This document shows, one piece after another, positions 1 to 6,432 of a stretch of 8,902 bases of DNA. Under the pieces are notes generated by a model. It worked only from the letters and a program-made list of their open reading frames with translations, did not search any database and was not told the DNA's origin. The stretch comes from Clostridia bacterium (GTDB lineage: Bacteria > Bacillota_E > RBS10-35 > JAJYVN01), in contig DAHWHT010000065.1 of the NCBI GenBank assembly GCA_027335515.1, positions 1 to 8,902 of the forward strand, read 5' to 3'. How positions within the stretch are numbered: position 1 is the first letter of the stretch; each line of letters starts with the position of its first letter. The position numbers were made by a program, and so were the translations under genes.

Positions 1-736
1 GCAGGACGGAGGCGTCCCAGCACACCTCAAGCGCGAGCGGGGCACCCGCAGGCAGGATGCGGTAGCGGCCTTCGCGGAAACCGGTCAGGTAGGCGACCGT
101 GGATGGCTCCCCCAGGGCCGGGGTGATGCACAGCCGCTCCAGGGGCAGGGCGCCGGGGTGCGACACCACCCTGGCGTCCTGCGGAAGTTCGACACGCGTG
201 CCGGGTCCGACCGCCGGCGGCCCGAACGCGAGGTGTTGCCCCCACATCAGCGGCTGCGGCCGGGTGCTGTCCGATGTCGCCGTGGAGCGCACCGCAAGGG
301 ACGCGCCCGCCGCGGTCAGGCGCAACTCCCGCCGCAGGCGCAGGGGGGTGCGCAGGCACTGGACCTCCAGCGCCACCGCCACCTCGTCCGCATCGTCCCG
401 CAGGACCTCCACGTCCCAGGGGAGGACCGCCACCTCGGCGTGCTGGTCGAAGGCGGCGCCGCCGAAATGGCACGGCACGCCGCCGCTCGGAAAGACCTCC
501 TGCCAGCCCCCGTAGTACGCGTCCATGAAGGACAGGCCGCTGAGCGCCTCCGGCCTGCGCAGCCCCCGGTGGTTGAAGGTGCAAAAATCGGTATCGGTCG
601 GCTTGTGCAGGAACTCGACCACATCACCGCCGCGGCCGGGGAGCAGGGTGACGCGCAGTTGCGGGCCTTCGAGGACCAAGGCCCGATGGCCGGCGAGGGT
701 GCAGTCGGTTCGCAGCCGTGCTCCCCAGTTACGCAC
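1..736 (-). CDS. Aldose 1-epimerase-like protein (partial, 3' end outside window)
   Basis: The 245 visible residues read as a beta-rich sugar mutarotase of the aldose 1-epimerase/GalM superfamily (COG2017 or DUF4432-like), a cytosolic enzyme that interconverts sugar anomers. Supporting segments are LLPGRGGDVVEF (about 31-42), GGWQEVFPSGG (about 76-86), LPWDVEVL after an alternating hydrophobic stretch, and PLMWGQHLAFGPP (about 162-174), whose histidine sits where family members carry a conserved W..H. The GTG at 736 is chosen because AGGGGGAGG lies at 740-748, overlapping the stop codon of the upstream isomerase, which suggests translational coupling. No stop occurs before base 1, so the C-terminus and the usual catalytic glutamate are not visible. 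Its place directly after a mannose/lyxose isomerase suggests it supplies the anomer that enzyme needs. The superfamily is fairly sure; the substrate is not known. Confidence 0.8.
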   Translation of the reverse strand, partial: MRNWGARLRTDCTLAGHRALVLEGPQLRVTLLPGRGGDVVEFLHKPTDTDFCTFNHRGLRRPEALSGLSFMDAYYGGWQEVFPSGGVPCHFGGAAFDQHAEVAVLPWDVEVLRDDADEVAVALEVQCLRTPLRLRRELRLTAAGASLAVRSTATSDSTRPQPLMWGQHLAFGPPAVGPGTRVELPQDARVVSHPGALPLERLCITPALGEPSTVAYLTGFREGRYRILPAGAPLALEVCWDASVL

Positions 737-739
737 GCG

Positions 740-748
740 CCTCCCCCT
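740..748 (-). promoter_or_regulatory. Ribosome binding site of the epimerase gene
   Basis: On the minus strand this reads AGGGGGAGG, a few bases before the GTG at 736 and overlapping the TAG stop of the isomerase gene (747-749). It decides the GTG start and suggests the two proteins are made by coupled translation. Confidence 0.7.
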
Positions 749-1292
749 AATCCACGACCTTGGTCGCGCGCACAATACCCGTGTCCGTGAACTCGTCGTA
801 CTCGTCCGTGCTGCGCGTGGAAAACTCCGAGACGACCGCGCCGTCGGGGCCGCCCTGGAACCAATGCCACGTATCGGGCTGGATCGTATACTGCTCGCCC
901 GGATGCAGCACGATCTCGTGCCACACCGTGTACGTCGCCTCCCGACCGGCCGGCGGCCGACAGTGCGGCTGCGCCGCGGCCTCGCCCTCCACATAGAGAT
1001 AGACGACCCCATGGCGGCAGCGGAACGTCTCTTCCTTTCCAGGCCTGCCGTCCACCGCCGGGTGGCGGTGCTGCGGACAGGTCTGCTTCGGAAACAACAC
1101 GAGTTCCTTGGCGCAGCAACGCTCGGTGTTCACGTACGTCACCAGTTCCAGCCCGGTGCCCTCAAGGTCGTCCAAACCGAAATCGGCGATCTCGATGCCG
1201 GCCGCCTCCTGCGGTGTCAACACCATCCCCGCCCGGGCCAGAAAGCTGCGCGCCCTGGCTCGGGATGTTTCCAACTGCGCCTGCGTCAGCAT
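747..1292 (-). CDS. D-lyxose ketol-isomerase (YdaE-type, also D-mannose isomerase)
   Basis: A cupin-fold, metal-dependent sugar isomerase (EC 5.3.1.15). Characterised family members interconvert D-lyxose and D-xylulose and also D-mannose and D-fructose. The full 181 residues match the usual 165-190 and resemble Bacillus subtilis YdaE almost end to end from memory. Landmarks are the segment YVNTERCCAKELVLFPKQTC (53-72), CPQHRHP with metal ligands His75 and His77, KEETFRCRHG with Glu88, YTVWHEIVLHPGEQYTI (121-137), and TWHWFQ with His143, so the H-H-E-H metal site is complete. The ATG at 1292 follows AGGAGGGGGA by five bases. The stop lies ten bases before the epimerase start, so the two are co-translated. 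Beside an alpha-mannosidase the likely substrate is D-mannose, giving fructose for the PfkB kinase. The family is sure; the physiological substrate is inferred. Confidence 0.93.
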   Translation of the reverse strand: MLTQAQLETSRARARSFLARAGMVLTPQEAAGIEIADFGLDDLEGTGLELVTYVNTERCCAKELVLFPKQTCPQHRHPAVDGRPGKEETFRCRHGVVYLYVEGEAAAQPHCRPPAGREATYTVWHEIVLHPGEQYTIQPDTWHWFQGGPDGAVVSEFSTRSTDEYDEFTDTGIVRATKVVD

Positions 1293-1297
1293 GCCGC

Positions 1298-1307
1298 TCC
1301 CCCTCCT
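1298..1307 (-). promoter_or_regulatory. Ribosome binding site of the lyxose isomerase gene
   Basis: Minus-strand AGGAGGGGGA ends five bases before the ATG at 1292. It fixes that start and marks the edge of the sugar-gene block, because sequence above about 1313 belongs to the unrecognised island. Confidence 0.75.
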
Positions 1308-1376
1308 GCCCCAACCGCTACACGCGAGCGTTCTCCGTCCGGTCGTGCCACCCCTGCGCCGCCTTGGCGACGCGCC

Positions 1377-2017
1377 TCAACCGCGGTCGGGGTGGAGCCG
1401 GTTTTCGTGGCGCGCCACCGTGAACAGCGAAAACCCATCGGGGTGCAGCAGCCAAAGGGCCACCCCACGGCCGGCAGCGCGCAGGTCCGCATACAGCGAG
1501 CGAAGCGGCGCCAACCGCTGCCAGCCGGCACCCCGCCCCTGGGGGCCGGCCGGAAGGCCACCGGCCACAGGTCCAGCACACCCGCCGGCGTGGCCGTCGC
1601 GTTGGCCGTCGCCGGCGCCTTGGGGTCCCAAACCACCAGAACGCGCCTCCGATGGCCGAACATCTTGAGCAGCTCGGTCAGGCCGTTGGCCATATACGGC
1701 CTGGCCTGCGCCACGCTCCAGCCGAGTTCCCCCGTGCGCCGCCACCAGAACGCATCCGCATCGCGTCCATCAGGGTCCGTCCGTCCAGACGGGTAAGGTT
1801 GGGACCATCTGGCCGACGCGGCGGCGATCGCATCCAGCGTAGACTCGATGTCGAACCATGGATGGTCCAGAACCTGCTTCCGGACGATCCCTGGCGAAAA
1901 CCCGCTCGCCGGTCCAATAGGCGAGACACCCGCAGGCAGGTCCTCTTCCCTGGAGCAAGACCGCCTGTGCAGGGTCGGTTCCACCCGACAGGCGATCGGA
2001 GGGGGCTCCCGGCCCAT
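1377..2017 (-). pseudogene. Unrecognised protein gene, apparently frameshifted
   Basis: I do not recognise this gene. Two minus-strand segments have protein-like composition but lie in different frames. The first, from the ATG at 2017 to about 1540, includes VLDHPWFDIESTLDAI (about 49-64), ELGWSVAQARPYMANGLTEL (97-116) and a hydrophobic strand RRRVLVVWD (123-131). The second continues in another frame from about 1530 as LAPLRSLYADLRAAG and GVALWLLHPDGFSLFTVARH, ending at a stop at 1377. Past the switch point, the first frame turns rich in Cys, Trp and Arg, as shadow frames are. The switch falls in C and G runs at 1531-1545, so a sequencing error, a real mutation or slippage are all possible. 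A third frame to 1318 also looks partly protein-like (VAKAAQGWHDRTENARV), hinting at a second shift. The ATG at 2017 has no clear ribosome binding site and overlaps the Cas12m-like start, so the true N-terminus is uncertain. Confidence 0.4.
1998..2005 (+). promoter_or_regulatory. Ribosome binding site of the Cas12m-like gene
   Basis: GGAGGGGG ends ten bases before the ATG at 2016. It picks that start over in-frame upstream codons such as the ATG at 1848, since the upstream residues show no similarity to the family and lie over the divergent minus-strand gene. Confidence 0.65.
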
Positions 2018-3416
2018 GCCCCAAGAGGCCTCATCCCTGGTCCGGGTCTATGCCTTTGGTTGCCGTGACCCCGGCCCGCTGGCTCCGGAGGCCGAGGCGC
2101 AGTTGCAGCTGCAGCGCGACTTCTGGAACGGCCTCGTGGAGATCGAACGCCGGGCCCGGGCCCGCCACCCGCAAGAGCAACCCGCCGGGAACGCCCAAAC
2201 CGCGCGCATCGCCGCGGTGGCCGCGGCCCGTCGCTGGTACGCCGCCAAGGGATTGTACTGGGGAAACGCCAACGCCGTGCTGGCGTCGTACCGCCAGGCG
2301 CGCCTGCGATCCCGTCGCGACGCCGGCCGCTTGCACCCCCAACCCTACACGGGCGAGGGCCGCTGGACCGTCCAGATCCAAACCGAGCGGCACGAGCCGC
2401 CGTTTTGCGTCGCCGACCTCTTCGGGTACGGCTCCCGACCGGCGTCGCAGGTGGGCGCCGACCCGGTGGACTGGACCGGCTGGGACGACATCGCGCGCGC
2501 CGAGCGGCGGCGACGGGCCCGCACCCGGGTGCGGCTGCGCATCGGCTCGCGTGGCCGCGCCCCCGTCTGGCTGGAACTGGACGCCGCGCTGCATCGCCCG
2601 GTGCCCGCGACCGCCGCCATCGTGCAGGCGGCCATCACCCGCCGGCACGGCGGGGCCGGCTGGCGCTACACCTTCCAGCTCACGGTGCGGGAGCCCGCGC
2701 CGCCGCCGCCGCCGCCCCGCCCAACCGTGGCGGTGGACCTGACCTCGCTGCCCTTGGACGACGGCGGTTGGCAGGTGGCCGTGGCGCGCGGCGGACCGGA
2801 GCCGTTGGAGGTCTGCACCCCCCGTCTTCCCGCCCCCTCCCCATACACCCTGGCCAGCGGCCTGGAGCGCTGCCGCCGCCTGCAGGATCGCCGCACGCGG
2901 CTCCACGCCGAGGCTTGCGCCATGCTCGCCGCGTGGCTGAAGCATGCGGGGTCCGCGGCGCCGGCGTGGCTCCGTCCGCCGCAGACCGGCACGCGCGCCG
3001 GACGCGCCCACCTGATCCGCCTGGTGGACCACTGGCGGCCCTTTGCCGGAGATGCCCAGGTGCACGCCCGGTTGCGGCGGTGGCGCCGCCGGGACCGCCG
3101 GCTCGCCGTTCAGGAGGCCGGGCTGAGGCACCGCTGGCAGCTGCGGCGCCGCGAGGCATACCGCGTGGCGGCGGCGCGGATTGCCGCCAGCGCGGGCGGA
3201 GTGGTGCTGAGCCTCGATGGACCCGCGCGTCCCGGACCCGCGGCCCAGGGCCTCTTCCGGCGCGTCCTGGAAGAGGCCTGCCTCCGCCGCGGTGTGGCGG
3301 TGCGCGTCGCGGCGGCGAACCGCACGCGCCCCACGATCACGCCTCGCGCAGCGACGGCAGGGCGCGACACGCCTCCTCCCAGGACGGAACGCCGGCGATG
3401 GCCCCCAGGCGGGTGA
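2016..3416 (+). CDS. Cas12m-like (type V-U1) / TnpB-superfamily protein, C-terminally truncated
   Basis: A 466-residue relative of compact RNA-guided effectors. Cas12m (c2c4) binds DNA under a crRNA without cutting it and descends from transposon TnpB proteins. Matching features, from memory of Cas12m: VRVYAFG then QRDFWNGLVEIERRARAR (9-15, 33-50), YAAKGLYWGNANAVL (75-89), GEGRWTVQIQ (113-122), an OB-like end VWLELDAALHRPVP and WRYTFQLTV (194-224), a polyproline linker (229-234), then RuvC-I TVAVDLTSLP with Asp241. RuvC-II at about 394-401 reads GGVVLSLDG; the expected glutamate seems absent. The chain reaches VAAANRTRP (431-439), where the family continues into CxxC zinc fingers and RuvC-III Asp, but here residues 441-466 are antisense kinase sequence. 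A RuvC nuclease is therefore not expected; whether it still binds RNA and DNA is unknown. No array, cas1, cas2 or tnpA is visible. Superfamily assignment is firm, Cas12m rather than TnpB likely, function inferred. Confidence 0.72.
   Translation: MPQEASSLVRVYAFGCRDPGPLAPEAEAQLQLQRDFWNGLVEIERRARARHPQEQPAGNAQTARIAAVAAARRWYAAKGLYWGNANAVLASYRQARLRSRRDAGRLHPQPYTGEGRWTVQIQTERHEPPFCVADLFGYGSRPASQVGADPVDWTGWDDIARAERRRRARTRVRLRIGSRGRAPVWLELDAALHRPVPATAAIVQAAITRRHGGAGWRYTFQLTVREPAPPPPPPRPTVAVDLTSLPLDDGGWQVAVARGGPEPLEVCTPRLPAPSPYTLASGLERCRRLQDRRTRLHAEACAMLAAWLKHAGSAAPAWLRPPQTGTRAGRAHLIRLVDHWRPFAGDAQVHARLRRWRRRDRRLAVQEAGLRHRWQLRRREAYRVAAARIAASAGGVVLSLDGPARPGPAAQGLFRRVLEEACLRRGVAVRVAAANRTRPTITPRAATAGRDTPPPRTERRRWPPGG
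2700..2717 (+). repeat. CCG trinucleotide run encoding a polyproline linker
   Basis: Five CCG codons followed by CCC encode Pro229-Pro234 of the Cas12m-like protein, between the OB/recognition part and RuvC-I. Such runs slip easily, so the length may vary between strains. Confidence 0.8.
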
Positions 3417-4296
3417 CGGAAAGCGCCCCGGTCACCGTGCCCATCCGGGCCGCGGCCAACGTATCCCAACCGCGCGCCAGCGCCCCGAGGAAACCGGCGC
3501 AAAACGCGTCCCCCGCACCCGTGGTGTCCACCGCGACCACCGACAGCGGCGGGATGTGCACCCCGTGCGCAGCGCCCGGGGCCAGCACGTAGCAGCCCTC
3601 GGACGCCAGCTTGATCACCACCGCCTGCGGGCCGAACCTGCGCGCCGCGGCGGCAATCGCCTCCGGCTCGGACAGCCCGAAGATGTGCTGCGCCTCCTCC
3701 AGGCTGGGCAGGAAGTAGTCGACGTGGGGCAGCACCTCCAGCACCCGCCGCCACTGACCGGAGGGATCCCACGCCGTATCCAGGGTGACGGTCAGGCCGC
3801 GCGCCCTGGCCTGGGCGCAGACCGAAGCCAGCGGTTTGCCATCCAGCGACGGCATCAGGCCGGTGCCGCCGATGTGCAGGATGCGGGCGTCCCCGCTGGC
3901 GCGCAGATCGACCTCCTCGGCGCGCAGGGCGCCGTTGCCGCCGACGGCGTGCAGAAAGGCCCGCTCCCCCGCGGCCGCCACCAGCGCGACCGTGGCCGAC
4001 GTCTGCACCTGCGCGTCGACGACGACGCCGTCCGTACGGACCCCCTCGCGCTGCAGGGCACGCAGCAGGAACTCGCCCAGCGCGTCGTCTCCCACCTTGC
4101 CCAGAACCGCGACCGGCACCCCAAGCCGCGCCAAGCCGGCGCCGGTGTTGGCCGCGCAGCCGCCGACGAACAGCCCCATCTCTTCCACGAAGCGCAACTC
4201 CCCGGGGGGCGGCAGCGAGGCGACCGGACGCGCCACCATGTCCGCCACCAAGATACCCAGACACGCGACGTGCACCGGCGCGTCGATCGCCGCCAC
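3337..4296 (-). CDS. PfkB-family sugar kinase
   Basis: A ribokinase-fold cytosolic kinase that transfers phosphate from ATP to a sugar hydroxyl. With the GTG at 4296 it has 319 residues, normal for the family. Visible are the N-terminal signature GGCAANTGAGLARLG (45-59), the PSLEEAQ segment (197-203) at the usual NxxE position, and the C-terminal signature DTTGAGDAFCAGF (257-269) with catalytic base Asp263 and anion hole GAG. The GTG is 47 bases after the oxidoreductase stop and lacks a clear ribosome binding site; a second in-frame GTG at 4275 is possible. Neighbours suggest it phosphorylates fructose from mannose isomerisation, or a related ketose, to feed the aldolase; fructokinase, tagatose-6-phosphate kinase or 5-dehydro-2-deoxygluconokinase cannot be told apart by eye. 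Its last 80 bases overlap, on the opposite strand, the end of the Cas12m-like reading frame. The kinase itself appears intact to its natural end. Confidence 0.9.
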   Translation of the reverse strand: MAAIDAPVHVACLGILVADMVARPVASLPPPGELRFVEEMGLFVGGCAANTGAGLARLGVPVAVLGKVGDDALGEFLLRALQREGVRTDGVVVDAQVQTSATVALVAAAGERAFLHAVGGNGALRAEEVDLRASGDARILHIGGTGLMPSLDGKPLASVCAQARARGLTVTLDTAWDPSGQWRRVLEVLPHVDYFLPSLEEAQHIFGLSEPEAIAAAARRFGPQAVVIKLASEGCYVLAPGAAHGVHIPPLSVVAVDTTGAGDAFCAGFLGALARGWDTLAAARMGTVTGALSVTRLGAIAGVPSWEEACRALPSLREA

Positions 4297-4343
4297 CCCC
4301 GCCGAACCCGGTTGCGCACCCCGAGCACGGAGCCCGGAGAACC

Positions 4344-5480
4344 TCAGTGGACCTCCGGCACCGCCTGCGCCGTGCCGCTGGCGACGGAGCGGTAGATGGC
4401 GTCGATATGCGCGTGCACCGCCACCGCGTCGACAAACGACGGCTCCGGAGCGCGGTCGGCAGCGAGGGATTCCAGGAACGCAAACTGCGCGGCCACGTGG
4501 GCCCGCGTCCAACCGATCGAGAACTTGGGCGCCGGCGCGACGGCGGGCGCCGGATAGCGTTGGACGGTGGCCAACCGGCGGAAGCCGCGCTCGGCCTCCG
4601 GCGCCGTCGCGTCATACCCATACAGCCAGTTCGGATCCATCAGGTTGAAGGACAGGGCGCCGCGGCTGCCGTGCACCTCCAGACGCAGTTCATCCTCGGC
4701 GCCGGTGGCGCAGCGGCTCACCTCGATGCTGCCAACGCCGCCGCCCCGCAGCTGCAACTGCGCCTGGGCCGCGTCCTCGACATCGACATCGCCCATGGTG
4801 CCGGGCCGGTCGGCCAGCGGGCGCCGACGGACGAATGTCTCAACCTGGCCCTGCACCTTCGCCGCGTCGCCGACCAGATACCGCATCAAATCGATGACAT
4901 GGGGGCCCAGGTCCATCAGCACGCCGCCGCCGGTCGCGGCCCGCCGCAGCCGCCAGGAGATCGGTCGGTTCGGATCCACGTAGCCGGAGTGCAAATACAG
5001 CCCGCGAAAGTGGAAGACGTCGCCGACAAAGCCGTCGGCCACCAACTGCCTGGCGCGCAGCAACGCCGGCAGGAACCGGTATTCGGCAACGATCTGGTGT
5101 GCGATGCCGGCCCGGCGCGCCGCGGCGAGGATCGCCTCGGCCTCCTCGAGGTTGGTGCACAACGGCTTTTCGCAGTAGATGGCCTTGCCCGCGGCAATCG
5201 CCGCTTCCAAAACGGGCAGGTGATCGGCGTTGGGCGTGCAGATGTCGACCACGTCGATGTCCGGGCTCTCCACCACCCGCCGCCAATCGCTGCTGGCCTG
5301 CGCGAAGCCCGCCTGCCGGGCCGCCTTCTCCGCGGCGCCCGGCATGACGTCGGCCACGGCGGCCAGTACCGGTTCAAAGGGCAGCGGGTCATAGAACAGC
5401 GGAATGGTGCGGTACGCATAGGCGTGAATCCGCCCCATCTGTCCGTAGCCGATCATGCCGATCCGGATCGTGCGCGCCAT
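4344..5480 (-). CDS. Gfo/Idh/MocA-family NAD(P)-dependent oxidoreductase
   Basis: A 378-residue soluble dehydrogenase of the family that oxidises or reduces sugars and inositols with NAD(P). The Rossmann dinucleotide site is IGYGQMGRIHA with GxGxxG at 11-16. DVVDICTPNADHL (76-88) and CEKPLCTN with the family EKP at 104-106 follow, and the C-terminal domain opens near VAEYRFLPAL (131-140). TGGGVLMDLGPHVIDLMRYL (183-202) carries Asp190 and His194 in the usual catalytic D...H arrangement; Lys105 of EKP completes the set. The ATG at 5480 is preceded by AGGGGGG. Genes on both sides are 41 and 47 bases away, so it belongs to the same transcript. Substrate cannot be read from the sequence; the context points to a mannose-derived or related hexose. 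An inositol dehydrogenase role is possible, but no other inositol genes are visible. Confidence 0.92.
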   Translation of the reverse strand: MARTIRIGMIGYGQMGRIHAYAYRTIPLFYDPLPFEPVLAAVADVMPGAAEKAARQAGFAQASSDWRRVVESPDIDVVDICTPNADHLPVLEAAIAAGKAIYCEKPLCTNLEEAEAILAAARRAGIAHQIVAEYRFLPALLRARQLVADGFVGDVFHFRGLYLHSGYVDPNRPISWRLRRAATGGGVLMDLGPHVIDLMRYLVGDAAKVQGQVETFVRRRPLADRPGTMGDVDVEDAAQAQLQLRGGGVGSIEVSRCATGAEDELRLEVHGSRGALSFNLMDPNWLYGYDATAPEAERGFRRLATVQRYPAPAVAPAPKFSIGWTRAHVAAQFAFLESLAADRAPEPSFVDAVAVHAHIDAIYRSVASGTAQAVPEVH

Positions 5481-5521
5481 GCGCGGTGCCCCCCTATGGA
5501 CGCTTGTGGGATTCGGCCGCC

Positions 5522-6373
5522 TCAGGATCCCTGGCCCGCCGCGAGGCGCACCGCCCCGTCCAGGTCCCCGCCGCCGTGGCAGAGGTGGTCGATGGCGCGC
5601 ACCATGGCCGCCGGGTCCGGCTGCTGCCAGATGTTGCGGCCGAACACGACGCCCGCCGCACCCACGGCCAGCGAGTCGGCGACGACGCGCAGGCTGTCGG
5701 CGACCCCGTCCATGCGCGGACCACCGCGGACCAGCACCGGCACCGGCACCGACTCGACCACGGTGCGAAAGGACTCCGGATCCCCGGTGTAGTCGGCCTT
5801 GATGATGTCGGCGCCCGCCTCCCAGGCCATGCGGACCAGTAGCCGCACGACATCGGGGTCGCGGACGGCGCCACCGCTGGGCGTGATGGCCAGCGGTTCG
5901 ACGATCAGGGGCATTCCCAGCCCACGGCACTCCGCGGCCCAGTTGGCCACCCGTTCGAGGTTGTCGCGCTCCACCGTGTCGTCTTCGTAGCCGACAAAAA
6001 GGAAGCAGACCGCCGCGTCCGCCCCCAGGCGCACCGCCTCCAACGGGGTGGCGACGCGCGCGTGGTAGGCGGGGTGCGGCTTGGGCTTGGAGCGCCAAAG
6101 GTTGGTCGCATCCAGTCGCAGAATCATCGCGGGTCGGTCACTGCCGCAAAACGCCTCCCCGGCGGCCAGGGTGGCACCCGGCGTCAGCTGCACCGCGTCC
6201 GGCCGACCCGCCACGACCCCCCGGACCGCCGCGGGCACCGATTCCAATTGCGGCAGTGGACCGATGAACAGTCCGTGGTCCAACGCCACCACCACCGCAC
6301 GCCCCGTCGCCGGACGCACGATCCGCGCCAGCCGCCGCCTCCGCCCCAGATCCCACATCGGTTCCGTTGCCAC
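5522..6373 (-). CDS. Class I aldolase, DhnA/FbaB type (DeoC/LacD superfamily)
   Basis: A 283-residue TIM-barrel aldolase of the archaeal-type fructose-bisphosphate aldolase group (COG1830), which also contains LsrF and ADH synthase. It forms a Schiff base with the substrate carbonyl; the lysine is Lys192 in GADIIKADYTGDPESF (187-202). Other family marks are VVVALDHGLFIGP with Asp32 (27-39), FLFVGYEDD (124-132), PLIVEPL (155-161), VLVRGGPR (213-220) and the phosphate-binding GVVFGRNIWQ (241-250). The GTG at 6373 is preceded at a good distance by GGGAGGG. It lies 59 bases after the mannosidase stop and 41 before the oxidoreductase start. The likely job is cleavage of the phosphorylated ketose made by the downstream PfkB kinase into triose units. 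Fructose-bisphosphate is the default substrate; fructose-1-phosphate, tagatose-bisphosphate or a modified sugar phosphate are alternatives. Confidence 0.9.
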   Translation of the reverse strand: MATEPMWDLGRRRRLARIVRPATGRAVVVALDHGLFIGPLPQLESVPAAVRGVVAGRPDAVQLTPGATLAAGEAFCGSDRPAMILRLDATNLWRSKPKPHPAYHARVATPLEAVRLGADAAVCFLFVGYEDDTVERDNLERVANWAAECRGLGMPLIVEPLAITPSGGAVRDPDVVRLLVRMAWEAGADIIKADYTGDPESFRTVVESVPVPVLVRGGPRMDGVADSLRVVADSLAVGAAGVVFGRNIWQQPDPAAMVRAIDHLCHGGGDLDGAVRLAAGQGS

Positions 6374-6432
6374 GACCGAACCCTCCCTGATGCCTGGACT
6401 TGCGGCTTACGGGATTCCGCCGGCGCCCCAAC

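Larger units (their letters stand above)
1313..3336. other. Putative island interrupting the sugar operon
   Basis: Six minus-strand sugar genes flank this stretch, and elsewhere neighbours are separated by only 10 to 59 bases. Here the kinase stop (3337) and the isomerase binding site (1298-1307) are about 2 kb apart. The stretch holds a plus-strand Cas12m/TnpB-like gene and a broken minus-strand gene, neither related to sugar metabolism. The right edge is sharp: homology of the Cas12m-like protein ends within a few codons of the kinase stop. The left edge is drawn by inference near the isomerase binding site. I see no insertion-sequence ends, no convincing target-site duplication, no transposase and no CRISPR repeats, so how it arrived is not shown. 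Confidence 0.55.

Noticed and set aside
525..1796. Long plus-strand open frame over the isomerase and neighbouring genes
   Set aside because: Composition is rich in Arg, Pro and Ala without recognisable motifs; it is a shadow of the minus-strand genes in GC-rich DNA.
1377..2017. The minus-strand gene as a TnpA (Y1) transposase partner of a TnpB element
   Set aside because: No HUH motif or catalytic tyrosine context is visible in any frame, and the length and composition differ from Y1 transposases.
2031..3131. Long minus-strand open frame antisense to the Cas12m-like gene
   Set aside because: It is low in complexity, has no family motifs, and the opposite strand encodes a recognisable protein.
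1313..3323. AACCGC at 1313-1318 and 3318-3323 as a target-site duplication around the island
   Set aside because: Six bases in such GC-rich sequence are expected by chance, and the second copy lies inside the effector rather than beyond its end.
1293..3340. CRISPR array or mini-array next to the Cas12m-like gene
   Set aside because: Read by eye on both strands, no repeat of 25-40 bases recurs at regular spacing here or elsewhere in the window.
5481..6098. Upstream extension of the oxidoreductase frame to 6098
   Set aside because: The extra residues overlap the aldolase gene and look like shadow sequence; the ATG at 5480 has its own ribosome binding site and starts directly at the Rossmann fold.
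3337..6373. Inositol catabolism (iolG, iolC, iolJ)
   Set aside because: The oxidoreductase, kinase and aldolase could be read this way, but iolB, iolD and iolE are missing and the aldolase is of the DhnA class I type.
747..6373. Sulfoquinovose (sulfo-EMP) pathway, which also uses an isomerase, a PfkB kinase and a class I aldolase
   Set aside because: The isomerase is a YdaE-type cupin rather than an AGE-family YihS, and the hydrolase is GH38, not a GH31 sulfoquinovosidase.
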